Assembly (NCBI GenBank): GCA_021791055.1
Contig: JAJYXI010000046.1
Location: forward strand, 16,188 to 80,187
DNA length: 64,000 nucleotides
Reading direction: 5' to 3'
Source: Nitrospirota bacterium
GTDB taxonomy: Bacteria; Nitrospirota; Thermodesulfovibrionia; Thermodesulfovibrionales; Dissulfurispiraceae
The translations under genes and the position numbers were made by a program. Positions 24,435 to 33,394 of the stretch are shown piece after piece (positions within the stretch are counted from its first letter, which is position 1; each line of letters opens with the position of its first letter). The notes under the pieces were generated by a model. That model made no database searches, was not told where the DNA came from, and was given only the letters and a program-made list of their open reading frames with translations.

Positions 24435-25688
24435 ATGCACCTTTTCCAGTACAAAAACGGAGAATTATACGCAGAAGATGTGCCTGTCAGAAGAATCGCC
24501 GAAGAATTCGGAACACCTGTCTATATATACAGTTATAACACGCTTTTAAATCACTTCAAGGCATATGAAAATGCCTTTGACAGCTTTCCGCATGTTATCT
24601 GCTTTGCCTTAAAGGCAAACTCAAATGCAGCAATAATAAGACTGTTTGCAAAAAGCGGCGGCGGCGCTGATGTTGTTTCAGGCGGCGAGCTCTTCAGGGC
24701 ATTGAAGGCAGGTATTCCAGCTCAAAAGATAGTCTATGCAGGAGTTGGAAAGACAGAGGAAGAGATAAGATATGCATTAAAGAGCAGGATATTGATGTTC
24801 AATGTGGAGTCCGAGGATGAATTAAGGGAGATCGACAGGATTGCAGGAATAATGAAGACAAAAGCTCCCATTGCCCTTAGAATAAATCCTGACATAGACC
24901 CGGAAACACATCCTTACATCTCAACCGGATTAAAGAAGCACAAGTTCGGCATTCCCATCGAAGATGCACTGGAATATTACAAGCTCGCTAATAGTCTCAA
25001 GAACACCAAGATCGTAGGTATACACAAACACATAGGCTCTCAACTCACAAAGGTATCGCCTTTTGTGGACGCATTAAAAAGGATATTGATACTCGTGGAT
25101 GAGCTGACGAGGCAAGGGATCAGCATTAATTATCTGGATATAGGCGGCGGTCTCGGGATCACATACAGGGACGAGACGCCTCCGAATCCTGCCCAGCTCG
25201 CAAAAAATATATTGCCATTACTGAAGGGTAGAAAGCTAACTGTTGTCCTTGAGCCCGGCAGGTCCCTTGTTGGAAATGCAGGAATACTTGTCACAAAGAC
25301 ACTTTATCTAAAGAAGGGACAGGGAAAAGAGTTTGTTATTGTTGATGCCGGGATGAACGATTTAATGAGGCCGACCCTCTACGGCGCATACCACCATATC
25401 CAGCCTGTGGTAAAAAATAAAAGGGATAAAATAATTGCCGATATTGTAGGCCCGATCTGCGAATCAGGGGATTTCCTTGCAAAGGACAGAGAGATGCAGA
25501 AGGTCAAAAAGGGTGAATACCTCGCCGTAATGAGTGCAGGCGCTTACGGTTTCACCATGTCTTCCAATTACAACAGCCGTCCGAAGGCAGCAGAGGTCAT
25601 GGTTAAAGGCAAAAAATATGCATTAATAAGGAAAAGAGAGACATTTAATGATATTATTAGGGGAGAGGCAGCACCGGAGTTTATATGA
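24435..25688 (+). CDS. lysA: Diaminopimelate decarboxylase
   Basis: A 417-residue PLP enzyme with fold-III motifs: FALKANSNAAII (Schiff-base Lys), GGGADVVSGGELFRAL, RINPDIDPETHPYISTGLKKHKFGI, GIHKHIGSQ, YLDIGGGLGI, LEPGRSLVGNAG, VGPICESGDFLA and AGAYGFTMSSNYNSRPK. It converts meso-diaminopimelate to lysine. The start at 24435 follows GGGGAG. First gene of a lysine/diaminopimelate operon (lysA-dapF-pilZ-dapA-tlpA). No lysine riboswitch is visible upstream. Confidence 0.96.
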   Translation: MHLFQYKNGELYAEDVPVRRIAEEFGTPVYIYSYNTLLNHFKAYENAFDSFPHVICFALKANSNAAIIRLFAKSGGGADVVSGGELFRALKAGIPAQKIVYAGVGKTEEEIRYALKSRILMFNVESEDELREIDRIAGIMKTKAPIALRINPDIDPETHPYISTGLKKHKFGIPIEDALEYYKLANSLKNTKIVGIHKHIGSQLTKVSPFVDALKRILILVDELTRQGISINYLDIGGGLGITYRDETPPNPAQLAKNILPLLKGRKLTVVLEPGRSLVGNAGILVTKTLYLKKGQGKEFVIVDAGMNDLMRPTLYGAYHHIQPVVKNKRDKIIADIVGPICESGDFLAKDREMQKVKKGEYLAVMSAGAYGFTMSSNYNSRPKAAEVMVKGKKYALIRKRETFNDIIRGEAAPEFI

Positions 25689-25689
25689 T

Positions 25690-26550
25690 ATGGAAATAAC
25701 ATTCACCAAAATGCATGGGATCGGGAACGACTTTATCCTTATTGATTGCATAAAGCAGTCAGCGCTGCGAGACCTGCGCTTTGAAGACCTAAGCAAAAAG
25801 CTCTGCCACCGGAGATTCGGAATAGGCGCTGATCAGATATTGTTGCTTTACCCTTCTGATGCCGCTGATTTCAAGATGAAGATATTCAATGCCGACGGAG
25901 GAGAGGTAGAGATGTGCGGAAACGGCATCAGGTGCCTTGCCAAATATATATGGGACAGAGGTCTCTCAAAAAAAAATGTGCTCGAAATTGAGACCCTTGC
26001 AGGAATAATAAAGCCCGAGCGTGCGGGCGATATGGTTAAAGTGGATATGGGAGAGCCTATTTTTGAGCCTGAGAAAATTCCTGTGAATTTACTCCCCCAT
26101 CCCCCCCTTAGCAAGGGGGGGCAAGGGGGGGTGGTTGACTATCCGCTCAAAATTAAAGACAGGGAGTTCAAGATAACCTGTGTCTCTATGGGAAATCCCC
26201 ATGCTGTGATTTTTTTGGAAGAAGATGTATCTAATTTTCCGGTGTCTGTATATGGCCCTGAGATAGAAAATCACCAAATCTTTCCGAAGAGAACAAATGT
26301 GGAATTTGTTAATGTGAAAGGAAAGACCGAATTATCCATGAGGGTTTGGGAGAGGGGCTCGGGAGAGACAATGGCATGCGGGACAGGCGCATCGGCAATC
26401 GGTGTGGCTGCAATGCTGAAGGGATTAACAGACAGAAAGGTTACAATCCACCTCCTTGGAGGCAACCTTGTCATTGAATGGCAGACAAACAAACCTGTGT
26501 ACATGACAGGCCCTGCTGCGGAGGTCTTTGAGGGGAGGATATGCTTTTGA
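25690..26550 (+). CDS. dapF: Diaminopimelate epimerase with repeat insertion
   Basis: A 286-residue epimerase: MHGIGNDFILID at the N-terminus, NADGGEVEMCGNGIRCLAKYI (first catalytic Cys) and ERGSGETMACGTGASAIGVAA (second catalytic Cys). It interconverts LL- and meso-diaminopimelate. The segment NLLPHPPLSKGGQGGVVDYP (about residues 133-152) is not family sequence but the translation of a GC-rich palindromic repeat, inserted in frame in a loop of the N-terminal half. The ATG lies one base after the lysA stop and the end overlaps pilZ by 10 bp. Confidence 0.94.
   Translation: MEITFTKMHGIGNDFILIDCIKQSALRDLRFEDLSKKLCHRRFGIGADQILLLYPSDAADFKMKIFNADGGEVEMCGNGIRCLAKYIWDRGLSKKNVLEIETLAGIIKPERAGDMVKVDMGEPIFEPEKIPVNLLPHPPLSKGGQGGVVDYPLKIKDREFKITCVSMGNPHAVIFLEEDVSNFPVSVYGPEIENHQIFPKRTNVEFVNVKGKTELSMRVWERGSGETMACGTGASAIGVAAMLKGLTDRKVTIHLLGGNLVIEWQTNKPVYMTGPAAEVFEGRICF
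26091..26132. repeat. GC-rich palindromic repeat, copy 2 (inside dapF)
   Basis: C-blocks, TTAGCAA loop, G-blocks. In frame; encodes PHPPLSKGGQGGV. Confidence 0.9.
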
Positions 26551-26822
26551 CAGAAGACAAAAGAGAAAAAAGGCGATATGAAAGAAAGCCCCATGATGCC
26601 TCGCTGGAATACTTCAGAGCCGGAAGATCCGAATCCATGCTTCCTGCTGCCTCCATAGATATAAGCGAAGAAGGGATCGGTCTTGTCTCTGATTGCCCTT
26701 TGGAACCCGGACAGGTTATTATATTCAAGAGCAAAGAAAATCCATCAATCCTGAAACTCGCCATTGTTCAATGGAGCATGAAGGCTGGTGATAAATACAG
26801 GGCTGGCCTGATGTTTATTTAA
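26541..26822 (+). CDS. PilZ-domain protein
   Basis: A 93-residue single PilZ domain. The c-di-GMP-binding RxxxR appears in KRRYERKPHD near the N-terminus and the second motif (D/N)xSxxG in SIDISEEGIGL. A beta-barrel pattern follows (VIIFKSKENPSILKLAIVQWSMKAGDKYRAGLMFI). Both binding motifs look complete, so it probably binds c-di-GMP. It is embedded between dapF (10 bp overlap) and dapA, an unusual place for a signalling protein. Confidence 0.85.
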   Translation: MLLTEDKREKRRYERKPHDASLEYFRAGRSESMLPAASIDISEEGIGLVSDCPLEPGQVIIFKSKENPSILKLAIVQWSMKAGDKYRAGLMFI

Positions 26823-26834
26823 GGAGGAATAACA

Positions 26835-27710
26835 ATGTTTAAAGGCTCTATAGTTGCAATTGTAACACCGTTTAAAAACGGAAAGTTCGATGAAAAGGCC
26901 TACGGTGATCTGATCGAGTGGCACATAAAGCAAGGCACTCACGGCATCGTGCCCTGCGGCACCACAGGCGAGGCATCAACCCTCGGCTTCGAAGAGCATT
27001 ACAGGGTCATCGATGTTGCTGTCAAGGCTGCAAACAAAAGGATTCCGGTCATTGCAGGCACTGGAGCAAATTCCACCGATGAGGCAATCGAGATAACCAA
27101 AAAGGCAAAGAAATTGGGCGCTGACGGAGCTCTGCTCGTCACACCGTATTACAACAAGCCGACACAGGAAGGGCTTTACAGGCACTACAAGGCAGTTGCA
27201 GATGCGGTGAAGATGCCCATTGTCCTTTACAATGTGCCTGGAAGGACGGCTGTGAATATGCTGCCGTCAACAGTAGCACGCCTCACGGAATGCAAAAACA
27301 TTGTGGGAATAAAAGAGGCCACCGGCGACATGAAACAGGCAAGCGAGATAATCAGGCTCTGCGGAGACAGACTTACAGTGCTTTCAGGAGATGATTTTAC
27401 CACTTTGCCGCTGCTTGCCCTCGGCGGACATGGGGCAATATCGGTTACAGCGAATGTCGCTCCAAAAGATTCTGCCGAGATGTATAATGCATGGGTAAAT
27501 GGCGATATAGCAAAGGCCAGGGAACTGCATTATAAACTTGAACCCCTTAACTCAGCCATGTTCATAGAGACGAATCCGATACCGGTAAAAACAGCCCTTG
27601 TAATGATGGGCAAGATTAAGGAGGAGTTCAGGCTGCCGCTCTGTGAGATGTCAAAGACAAATAAGGAAAAACTAAAAGGTGTATTAAAAAGTGCGAAAAT
27701 CATCAGATAG
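26835..27710 (+). CDS. dapA: 4-hydroxy-tetrahydrodipicolinate synthase
   Basis: A 291-residue class I aldolase: VPCGTTGEASTLGFEEH, GTGANSTDEAIEITKKAKKLGADGALLVTPYYNKPTQEGLY (catalytic Tyr), VLYNVPGRTAVNM and NIVGIKEATGD (Schiff-base Lys), LSGDDFTTLPLLALGGHGAISVTANVAP. It condenses pyruvate with aspartate semialdehyde, the first committed step to diaminopimelate. AAGGAGG precedes the ATG. Its last 20 bp overlap the GTG start of the thioredoxin-like gene. Confidence 0.96.
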   Translation: MFKGSIVAIVTPFKNGKFDEKAYGDLIEWHIKQGTHGIVPCGTTGEASTLGFEEHYRVIDVAVKAANKRIPVIAGTGANSTDEAIEITKKAKKLGADGALLVTPYYNKPTQEGLYRHYKAVADAVKMPIVLYNVPGRTAVNMLPSTVARLTECKNIVGIKEATGDMKQASEIIRLCGDRLTVLSGDDFTTLPLLALGGHGAISVTANVAPKDSAEMYNAWVNGDIAKARELHYKLEPLNSAMFIETNPIPVKTALVMMGKIKEEFRLPLCEMSKTNKEKLKGVLKSAKIIR

Positions 27711-28269
27711 AAAAACGAAAGGCGAGAGGCGAAAGGCAAATGGATCTTTTAAAATTGTCTCTTGCCTTTTGCCCTTTGCCCTTTGCCTGCTGCTCTTCGC
27801 TGCCGAAGGCTTTGCCCAGCCTCCTTCTCCTTATGCAGTCGAAAGACTCTCAGGACAAAAGGCGCCTGATTTCACTCTAAAGGATATTAATGGGAATACG
27901 GTATCACTGTCTTCCTTTAAAGGCAAGGTTGTGCTGCTCAACTTCTGGGCAACATGGTGTCCGCCGTGCAGGGCAGAGATACCGTCAATGAATAAGCTCA
28001 ATCAGTTGTTGAAAAACAAGGGGCTTGTAATCCTTGCTGTTTCAACAGACAGGGCAATTGTGGATGTAAAGGACTTCCTCAAGAATAATCCGGTCAACTT
28101 CGCTGTAGTTGTGGATTACAACCTGAGTGTCTCAAGGTCCCTCTATAAGGTCTTCATGGTTCCAACAACATTTCTCATAGACAAAAGGGGGATCGTAGTT
28201 GAAAAATATTTCGGCGAACAGGACTGGACGGAGCCTGAGATGATAAAAGAGATAGAGGCATTATTGTAA
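27691..28269 (+). CDS. TlpA/ResA-like thioredoxin, exported, with repeat-derived signal peptide
   Basis: A 192-residue periplasmic thioredoxin-fold protein: PDFTLKDINGNTVSLSSFKGKVVLLNFWATWCPPCRAEIPSMNKL (redox WCPPC), LAVSTDRAIVDVKDFL and the cis-Pro region VFMVPTTFLIDKRG. It likely reduces disulfides in cytochrome c maturation or similar. The start is a GTG inside dapA. The basic segment (TKGERRKANGS) and the hydrophobic core of the signal peptide (SCLLPFALCLLLFA) are both encoded by a pair of inverted heptamer arrays. Confidence 0.85.
   Translation: MRKSSDRKTKGERRKANGSFKIVSCLLPFALCLLLFAAEGFAQPPSPYAVERLSGQKAPDFTLKDINGNTVSLSSFKGKVVLLNFWATWCPPCRAEIPSMNKLNQLLKNKGLVILAVSTDRAIVDVKDFLKNNPVNFAVVVDYNLSVSRSLYKVFMVPTTFLIDKRGIVVEKYFGEQDWTEPEMIKEIEALL
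27716..27789. repeat. Inverted pair of heptamer arrays encoding the tlpA signal peptide
   Basis: Left: CGAAAGG, CGAGAGG, CGAAAGG, CAAATGG (27716-27743). Right: TTGCCTT, TTGCCCT, TTGCCCT, TTGCCTG (27762-27789), roughly the reverse complement of the left. Confidence 0.8.
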
Positions 28270-28295
28270 TTTCTTGATAAGGGCGTTCTGTACAG

Positions 28296-29846
28296 GTGAA
28301 TAATCAAAACATAAAAGATGCTATCCTCTTCCGTTTGCAGAGAAACAGCGATTTCCCTGCGATGTCAAATACTGTAAATCTCCTCAATAGATTTAAGTCC
28401 TCTGAAGATACCTCTATATCTGAATTTGCAAATACCATCTTAAAAGACTATGCACTGACTACAAGGATACTGAAGCTGGTAAATAGCGTTAATTATGCTC
28501 AGTTCGGAGAAGTGACGACCATCTCGCGGGCGATCATACTTCTGGGTTTTGAAAACATAAAAAACCTCGCAGTCACCCTCGTTCTCTTCGACCACTTACA
28601 AAAATACAGCTCAAACAGCGACCTTATGGATACAATTGCAAGCTCTTTTTACAGCGCAATATTAGCACAGAGAATATCACAGGACATTAATTTCGGCGAC
28701 AGAGAGGAGGCATTTATATGCTCTCTTTTTCATACATTCGGCAGACTGATGGTAGCTTTCTCCTTGCCTGAAAAGATCGATGAAATAAAGCATTTCAGTC
28801 AGGACAAGGGAATTTCTGAAGATCTCGCAGCTCATTCTGTTCTGGGGATATCTTATGAGGGCATTGGGATGTCCCTCGCAAAAGAATGGAATTTCCCTGC
28901 TAAGATCATACAGAGCATGCCAAACTTCAGCATATCCGAAATCATGCCCAAACCGTCGGAAATCGATAAGCTTCGCAGTCTATCAACATTTTCTCACAAG
29001 GTTGCAAATATAGCAGCAAACTGCCCTGATAAAAATGAGAGAAACGGGCGGATAGAAAAACTCATAAAGTCATTTAAAGACCATTTCGGAGCTATTAGTG
29101 ACAAAATAGCCGATATTATAGATTCCTCAACACAGGATTTGGTTGAGTTCTCAAATATCTTCAATCTCAAACTGGACAGCGTCCCATTCAGCAGGCAATT
29201 GCTGGGACTTACAATGGACAAAGATATCCGCAGCGCTGAAGATTTAACGCAGCTTGATTTTACAACGGATTCTTTAAAGACGATCGACAGCATCCTCGAA
29301 GACGAAAAGATGGATACCCCTGAAAGCATATTCACAAAGGGGATTCAGGATGTTAACAGCGCAATAATGAGCAACTTCTCCATGAACGATATAATCAGGA
29401 TTGTTCTGGAAACAATGTACAGAGGCATGCAGTTGTCAAGGCTCTCTAATGTATTGTTCTTTATAAAAGATACAAAGCTTCCTGTCATGAGCATAAGATT
29501 TGGATTCGGCAGCAATATAGAGGAGATAAAAAAATGGTTCAAAATTACCTTTGATGTCCCTAATAGTATATTTGATGCTGCTGTGTTAAAGCAGAAAGAT
29601 CTGGTCATTAAGGATATTAATGCTAATGATATAAAGGGATTGCTGCCTGAGTGGTATAAAAGCAAAGTAGCCCCTGATGTCTTTATAATACTTCTGCCCA
29701 TTATTATTAACAACAAGCCGATAGGAATGTTCTATATCGAGGGAGACAAAGGAAGTTTTCAGAAGATTTCTGGCGGACAGTTGAATTACCTGAAGATACT
29801 GCGCGACCAGACAGTTATGGCAATCAAACAGATACAGGGATACTAA
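28296..29846 (+). CDS. HDOD-domain signalling protein
   Basis: A 516-residue cytosolic protein. The HDOD domain (residues ~15-210) shows FPAMSNTVNLLNRFK, ILKDYALTTRILKLVNSVNYAQFGEVTTISRAIILLGFENIKNLAV and FICSLFHTFGRLMVAF; the metal-binding HD residues of true HD-GYP enzymes are absent. The C-terminal ~150 residues (MDTPESIFTKGIQDVNSAIMSNFSMNDIIRIVLETMYRG ... FIKDTKLPVMSIRFGFGSN) look like a GAF-type sensor. Such proteins act in c-di-GMP and stress regulation. The start is GTG. The adjacent P-loop gene may work with it. Confidence 0.82.
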   Translation: MNNQNIKDAILFRLQRNSDFPAMSNTVNLLNRFKSSEDTSISEFANTILKDYALTTRILKLVNSVNYAQFGEVTTISRAIILLGFENIKNLAVTLVLFDHLQKYSSNSDLMDTIASSFYSAILAQRISQDINFGDREEAFICSLFHTFGRLMVAFSLPEKIDEIKHFSQDKGISEDLAAHSVLGISYEGIGMSLAKEWNFPAKIIQSMPNFSISEIMPKPSEIDKLRSLSTFSHKVANIAANCPDKNERNGRIEKLIKSFKDHFGAISDKIADIIDSSTQDLVEFSNIFNLKLDSVPFSRQLLGLTMDKDIRSAEDLTQLDFTTDSLKTIDSILEDEKMDTPESIFTKGIQDVNSAIMSNFSMNDIIRIVLETMYRGMQLSRLSNVLFFIKDTKLPVMSIRFGFGSNIEEIKKWFKITFDVPNSIFDAAVLKQKDLVIKDINANDIKGLLPEWYKSKVAPDVFIILLPIIINNKPIGMFYIEGDKGSFQKISGGQLNYLKILRDQTVMAIKQIQGY

Positions 29847-29858
29847 CACATCCTTTAT

Positions 29859-30338
29859 ATGGACCAACAGATAGCATTCGCTGCAAAAGAAGAAATCCTG
29901 AGAAATACAATTAAAACCCACAATCACATCTTAGTGTCTGGATGGGAAGGCGCAGGGAAGACCGTCACAGCACTGAAGGCAGGCAAAGGATTTGGAGATG
30001 TGTATTACTACAGCGAATCAGGAATAGATATTCAGCCTTATATCAGCCGGTATAACGATACTGTAAGGGTCTTAAAGGATATGCACGATTTCAACGCAGC
30101 AAAATCCTCCGATCAGCCTTTATTAATCGTGGATGATCTGGATAAAATCAGCGCTGACACGCTTAATATAATAATCAGCATGTTATCCGAGAAAACTCAG
30201 AACAGGAAGATAATCTTGATAGCCCGGACATTAATGGATGTCGAAGGCCTTCTTTCCGGGATGGATGCAGTCGTAAGACTCAAGCATGATACTGCTGAAA
30301 TCTTATTCAGCACATTGAAGGATATTAACAATATCTAA
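29859..30338 (+). CDS. Small P-loop ATPase-like protein
   Basis: A 159-residue protein with Walker A GWEGAGKT (residues 28-35) and Walker B LLIVDDLD (~90-97), but no sensor or lid domain. That suggests a minimal AAA/STAND-like nucleotide-binding module. It follows the HDOD gene by 12 bp and overlaps the convergent oppF by 4 bp. No Shine-Dalgarno is visible. No specific function can be assigned. Confidence 0.65.
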   Translation: MDQQIAFAAKEEILRNTIKTHNHILVSGWEGAGKTVTALKAGKGFGDVYYYSESGIDIQPYISRYNDTVRVLKDMHDFNAAKSSDQPLLIVDDLDKISADTLNIIISMLSEKTQNRKIILIARTLMDVEGLLSGMDAVVRLKHDTAEILFSTLKDINNI

Positions 30339-31342
30339 ACTCGGTACAGATGACATGATACAAGCCTGTCGCCTGTATCCTTTAACTCAGGCACAACCTT
30401 ATCACAGGCATCGAATCTCTTCGGACACCTCGGATGAAACGGACAGCCTGATGGGATATTAATAGGGCTCGGCACATCATTAGAGTTTAGAGTTAGGAGT
30501 TTAGAGTTAGGAGTTTTCTGGCTCTCAACTCTTAACTCTTGACTCTTAACTCTTATTTTCGGCGCAGATGCGAGCAGCAATTCTGTATAAGGATGCTTTG
30601 GAGAACCGAATAAATCTTCTGTCCTTGCCTTTTCCACAATCCTTCCTAAGTACATAACCGCCACCTCATCGCTCAGATAATGAACCACCTTAAGGTCATG
30701 ACTAATAAAAATCAGTGATATGGCTGACTCTCTTTTTATGTCCTGCAGCAGATTAAGTATCTGTGCCTGAATTGATACATCTAAGGCTGATAGGGGCTCA
30801 TCGGCTACTATCAGCTCAGGCGATACAGTCAATGCCCTTGCTATGCATATCCTCTGCCTCTGTCCTCCGCTGAATTCATGGGGATACCTGTTCAATGCGT
30901 CGGCACTGAGCCCAACCTTCTCAAGGAGATTCACAACCCTGTCCTTAATCTCGTTTTTAGGAATTATCTTATGAATCTTGAAAGGCTCGGAGAGTGTGTC
31001 AATAATCCTCAGCCTCGGATTCAATGACGCAAAGGGGTCCTGAAATACTATCTGCACAGAGCGTCTGAATTTTTTGAGGGCCTCGCCTGTGAGATGAGAA
31101 ACATCTTCTCCCTTAAAATATATCTTCCCTTCTGTGAGCGGAAGCAGCTTCAGCACAAGCCTTGCAATCGTGGACTTGCCGCATCCGCTCTCTCCAACGA
31201 TAGCAAAAACGCTGTCCTTTTTTAGTTCAAAATCGACGCCGTCAACGGCCTTCAGCCACTTATGCGGCTTCCCAAATCCCCCGCCTTTTAGAGGAAAAAA
31301 TTTCTTTATAGAATCAACTTTCAAGATAATATTGTTTTCCAT
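30335..31342 (-). CDS. oppF: Oligopeptide/dipeptide ABC transporter ATPase (OppF type)
   Basis: A 335-residue ABC ATPase: Walker [11 protein letters not shown]-loop VFQDPFASLNPRLRI, signature SGGQRQRICIARAL, Walker B LIVADEPLSALDVS and H-loop FISHDL, then the OppF-type C-terminal iron-sulfur-like motif GCPFHPRCPKRFDAC. The linker before that motif carries a repeat insertion (SQELRVESQKTPNSKLLTLNS). It pairs with oppD upstream (12 bp gap). The permease and binding-protein genes are not in this window. Confidence 0.92.
   Translation of the reverse strand: MENNIILKVDSIKKFFPLKGGGFGKPHKWLKAVDGVDFELKKDSVFAIVGESGCGKSTIARLVLKLLPLTEGKIYFKGEDVSHLTGEALKKFRRSVQIVFQDPFASLNPRLRIIDTLSEPFKIHKIIPKNEIKDRVVNLLEKVGLSADALNRYPHEFSGGQRQRICIARALTVSPELIVADEPLSALDVSIQAQILNLLQDIKRESAISLIFISHDLKVVHYLSDEVAVMYLGRIVEKARTEDLFGSPKHPYTELLLASAPKIRVKSQELRVESQKTPNSKLLTLNSNDVPSPINIPSGCPFHPRCPKRFDACDKVVPELKDTGDRLVSCHLYRV
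30483..30554. repeat. Inverted pair of heptamer arrays inside oppF
   Basis: Left: five units of GAGTTNN (30483-30517). Right: four units of NACTCTT (30527-30554). The two sides are complementary with a 9 bp gap. Encodes the QELRVESQKTPNSKLLTLNS insertion. Confidence 0.9.
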
Positions 31343-31354
31343 AATATCTATCGC

Positions 31355-32314
31355 CTATTGCCTGATTTTTATGCATCTCACAAAGTGATTTTTTGAAACC
31401 TCTATAAGCTCCGGCTCTTTCGCTTTGCACATATCCGATGATAAATAACACCTGTCCGAAAACTTACAGCCGATTGGAAATCTCTCAGGCGTAGGAACAA
31501 AACCGGCTATTGGTTTTAAAGCAATCCCTTTAGCAACAGGCAATGATTCCAATAGTCCGTGTGTATAGGGATGCAATGGTTTCTGAAAAAGCTCATATAC
31601 ATCGGCAAGCTCCATAATCCTTCCTGCATACATTATGGCGACCCTGTCTGCCTGCTCCGAAATAATACTCAGGTCATGGGTTATGAGCAAAACAGCCATC
31701 TGTCTTTCTTTCCTCAATCCCTGAAGCAGTTCGAGTATCTGCGCCTGTATTGTGACATCGAGGGCGGTTGTAGGCTCATCGGCAATTAAAAGGGAGGGGT
31801 TGCATGCTATGGCCATGGCTATCATTACCCTCTGCCTCATGCCCCCTGACATCTGGTGCGGATAATCCTTTATCCTTACCTCAGGAGACGGTATTTTCAC
31901 AGCCCGCAGCAGCTCCACTGTCCTGTCCATCGCCTCTTTCTTTGATATCTCGAAATGCGTAACCAATGCCTCTGCTATCTGGTAGCCAACAGTTAAAACA
32001 GGATTCAGGGATGTCATCGGCTCCTGAAAAATCATAGAAATGTCTTTGCCCCGCATCCGTCGCATCTCTTCATCATTCAGGGTTAGGAGGTTTTTATTGT
32101 TAAACAGGATTGCTCCCTCTGAAAATGCATTGTTTGGAAGGATGCGCAAAATTGACAAAGCAGTAAGGCTCTTGCCGCATCCGCTTTCGCCCACAAGACC
32201 GAATACCTCCGACTTTTTAATGTCAAAAGACAGGTCAGACACAACCTTGATGGGGCCTTTGTCTGTATTAAATGATACAGAAAGGTTGTTTATATTAAGA
32301 AGCGAAACGGACAT
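31355..32314 (-). CDS. oppD: Oligopeptide/dipeptide ABC transporter ATPase (OppD type)
   Basis: A 319-residue ABC ATPase: Walker [26 protein letters not shown], signature [19 protein letters not shown], Walker [18 protein letters not shown]-loop [10 protein letters not shown] and the C-terminal [16 protein letters not shown]. With OppF it would power peptide or Ni/dipeptide uptake at the inner membrane. It starts 40 bp downstream of the cytochrome b subunit gene and may be read from the same transcript. Confidence 0.92.
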   Translation of the reverse strand: MSVSLLNINNLSVSFNTDKGPIKVVSDLSFDIKKSEVFGLVGESGCGKSLTALSILRILPNNAFSEGAILFNNKNLLTLNDEEMRRMRGKDISMIFQEPMTSLNPVLTVGYQIAEALVTHFEISKKEAMDRTVELLRAVKIPSPEVRIKDYPHQMSGGMRQRVMIAMAIACNPSLLIADEPTTALDVTIQAQILELLQGLRKERQMAVLLITHDLSIISEQADRVAIMYAGRIMELADVYELFQKPLHPYTHGLLESLPVAKGIALKPIAGFVPTPERFPIGCKFSDRCYLSSDMCKAKEPELIEVSKNHFVRCIKIRQ

Positions 32315-32353
32315 ACAGAGGATGATAAGGGTTTGTCAGAGTGGTTGTCAATA

Positions 32354-32728
32354 CTATAAAACACTGAGCAGCGTAAGAATCAAAAACATAAGCAAGAGAA
32401 TGCTTCCCACTGCTATTGCCTTTAATCTGCCGTTTTTGCCCCTGTCAATATATGGAATCAGCAGAAGCAAAAGCACAGAGATGAGAGGAATCATTACAGT
32501 GCCCAAAAATGCGCTTTTGCCGGGAAAGTATCTCACAAACTGGTAGAGCCAGAGGAAATACCATTCGGGTCTTGGCTGAAATGGCCTTGTAAAGTCTATC
32601 TGCCTTCCGATAGACGGATAATAAAGCAGCGCCAGAATCGTTAGAATCTCAATCGAGACGAGTATGGCGAAAATTATTTCCGACAAATAATCAGGATAAA
32701 ATCTCTTTTCTTTTCTATCTTTTCCCAT
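32354..32728 (-). CDS. Cytochrome b C-terminal subunit (PetD/subunit IV-like)
   Basis: A 124-residue protein with three hydrophobic helices. The segment IDFTRPFQPRPEWYFLWLYQFVRYFP holds the PEWY motif of the quinol-oxidising site. It is the C-terminal half of a split cytochrome b as in b6f-type complexes. Start ATG at 32728; its Shine-Dalgarno (GGAG) is supplied by an octamer array. Confidence 0.88.
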   Translation of the reverse strand: MGKDRKEKRFYPDYLSEIIFAILVSIEILTILALLYYPSIGRQIDFTRPFQPRPEWYFLWLYQFVRYFPGKSAFLGTVMIPLISVLLLLLIPYIDRGKNGRLKAIAVGSILLLMFLILTLLSVL

Positions 32729-32749
32729 CACTCCAATACTCCGTTATCA
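32726..32749. repeat. Octamer array between petB- and petD-like genes
   Basis: On the minus strand GATAACGG, AGTATTGG, AGTGATGG. It contributes the Shine-Dalgarno and start region of the petD-like gene. Confidence 0.6.
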
Positions 32750-33394
32750 GAGACTTTTTGCTATCCCCTGTTTTTTAACCATATGAAAGTGCGCCCAGAG
32801 AACCACTGCCATAGAGACAGGCAGATAAAGGATATGTAGGCTGTAAAACCTTATGAGCGTTGTGCCGTTTATATCCAGCCCGCCTCTCACAGCATACATC
32901 AAGTAATCTCCTATTAAAGGCACTGTCCCGAACATGGATGTGCCGACCTCTGTTGCCCAGTATGCCTTTTGATCCCAGGGCAGTAAGTAACCTGTAAAAC
33001 CCGATGCCATTGCTGTTACAAAACCAAAGACACCTGCCATCCAGTTTAAATCCCTGGGAGGTCTGTACGCCTTGTACACAAAAACCCTTATGGTATGCAG
33101 GATTATGAATATGATAAAAAGATTTGCAGACCACTTATGGAGGCTCCTTACAAGCCATCCGAGAGTCACCTCATTAGTAATCATAACTACACTCTTGAAT
33201 GCCTCTTTTTCAGAAGGCACATAATAAATGGAAAGCAAGATGCCTGTAAATGCAAGCATCAGAAAATATGTGAATGCCATGCCCCCGAGACAGTAGGAGT
33301 AATTGATATTTTCAGGCACAGGTCTCTGAAGGAACCTCTTGTGAGGCTCCTTCACTCCAAAGCGGCTGTCTATCCAATCGAAGATTTTACCCAT
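32747..33394 (-). CDS. Cytochrome b N-terminal subunit (PetB-like)
   Basis: A 215-residue membrane protein with four helices and the haem-ligand pairs of cytochrome b6: VRSLHKWSANLFIIFIILHTIRVF (first pair member of each haem) and LIRFYSLHILYLPVSMAVVLWAHFHMVKK (the second). GYLLPWDQKAYWATEVGTSM is the typical Qo-site segment. With the Rieske protein and the petD-like subunit it forms a quinol:cytochrome c oxidoreductase. The ATG overlaps the Rieske stop (TAATG). Confidence 0.92.
   Translation of the reverse strand: MGKIFDWIDSRFGVKEPHKRFLQRPVPENINYSYCLGGMAFTYFLMLAFTGILLSIYYVPSEKEAFKSVVMITNEVTLGWLVRSLHKWSANLFIIFIILHTIRVFVYKAYRPPRDLNWMAGVFGFVTAMASGFTGYLLPWDQKAYWATEVGTSMFGTVPLIGDYLMYAVRGGLDINGTTLIRFYSLHILYLPVSMAVVLWAHFHMVKKQGIAKSL

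Noticed and set aside
30335..32314. Complete peptide transporter operon
   Set aside because: Only the two ATPase genes are present; the flanking genes are cytochrome and P-loop genes, no permease or binding protein.
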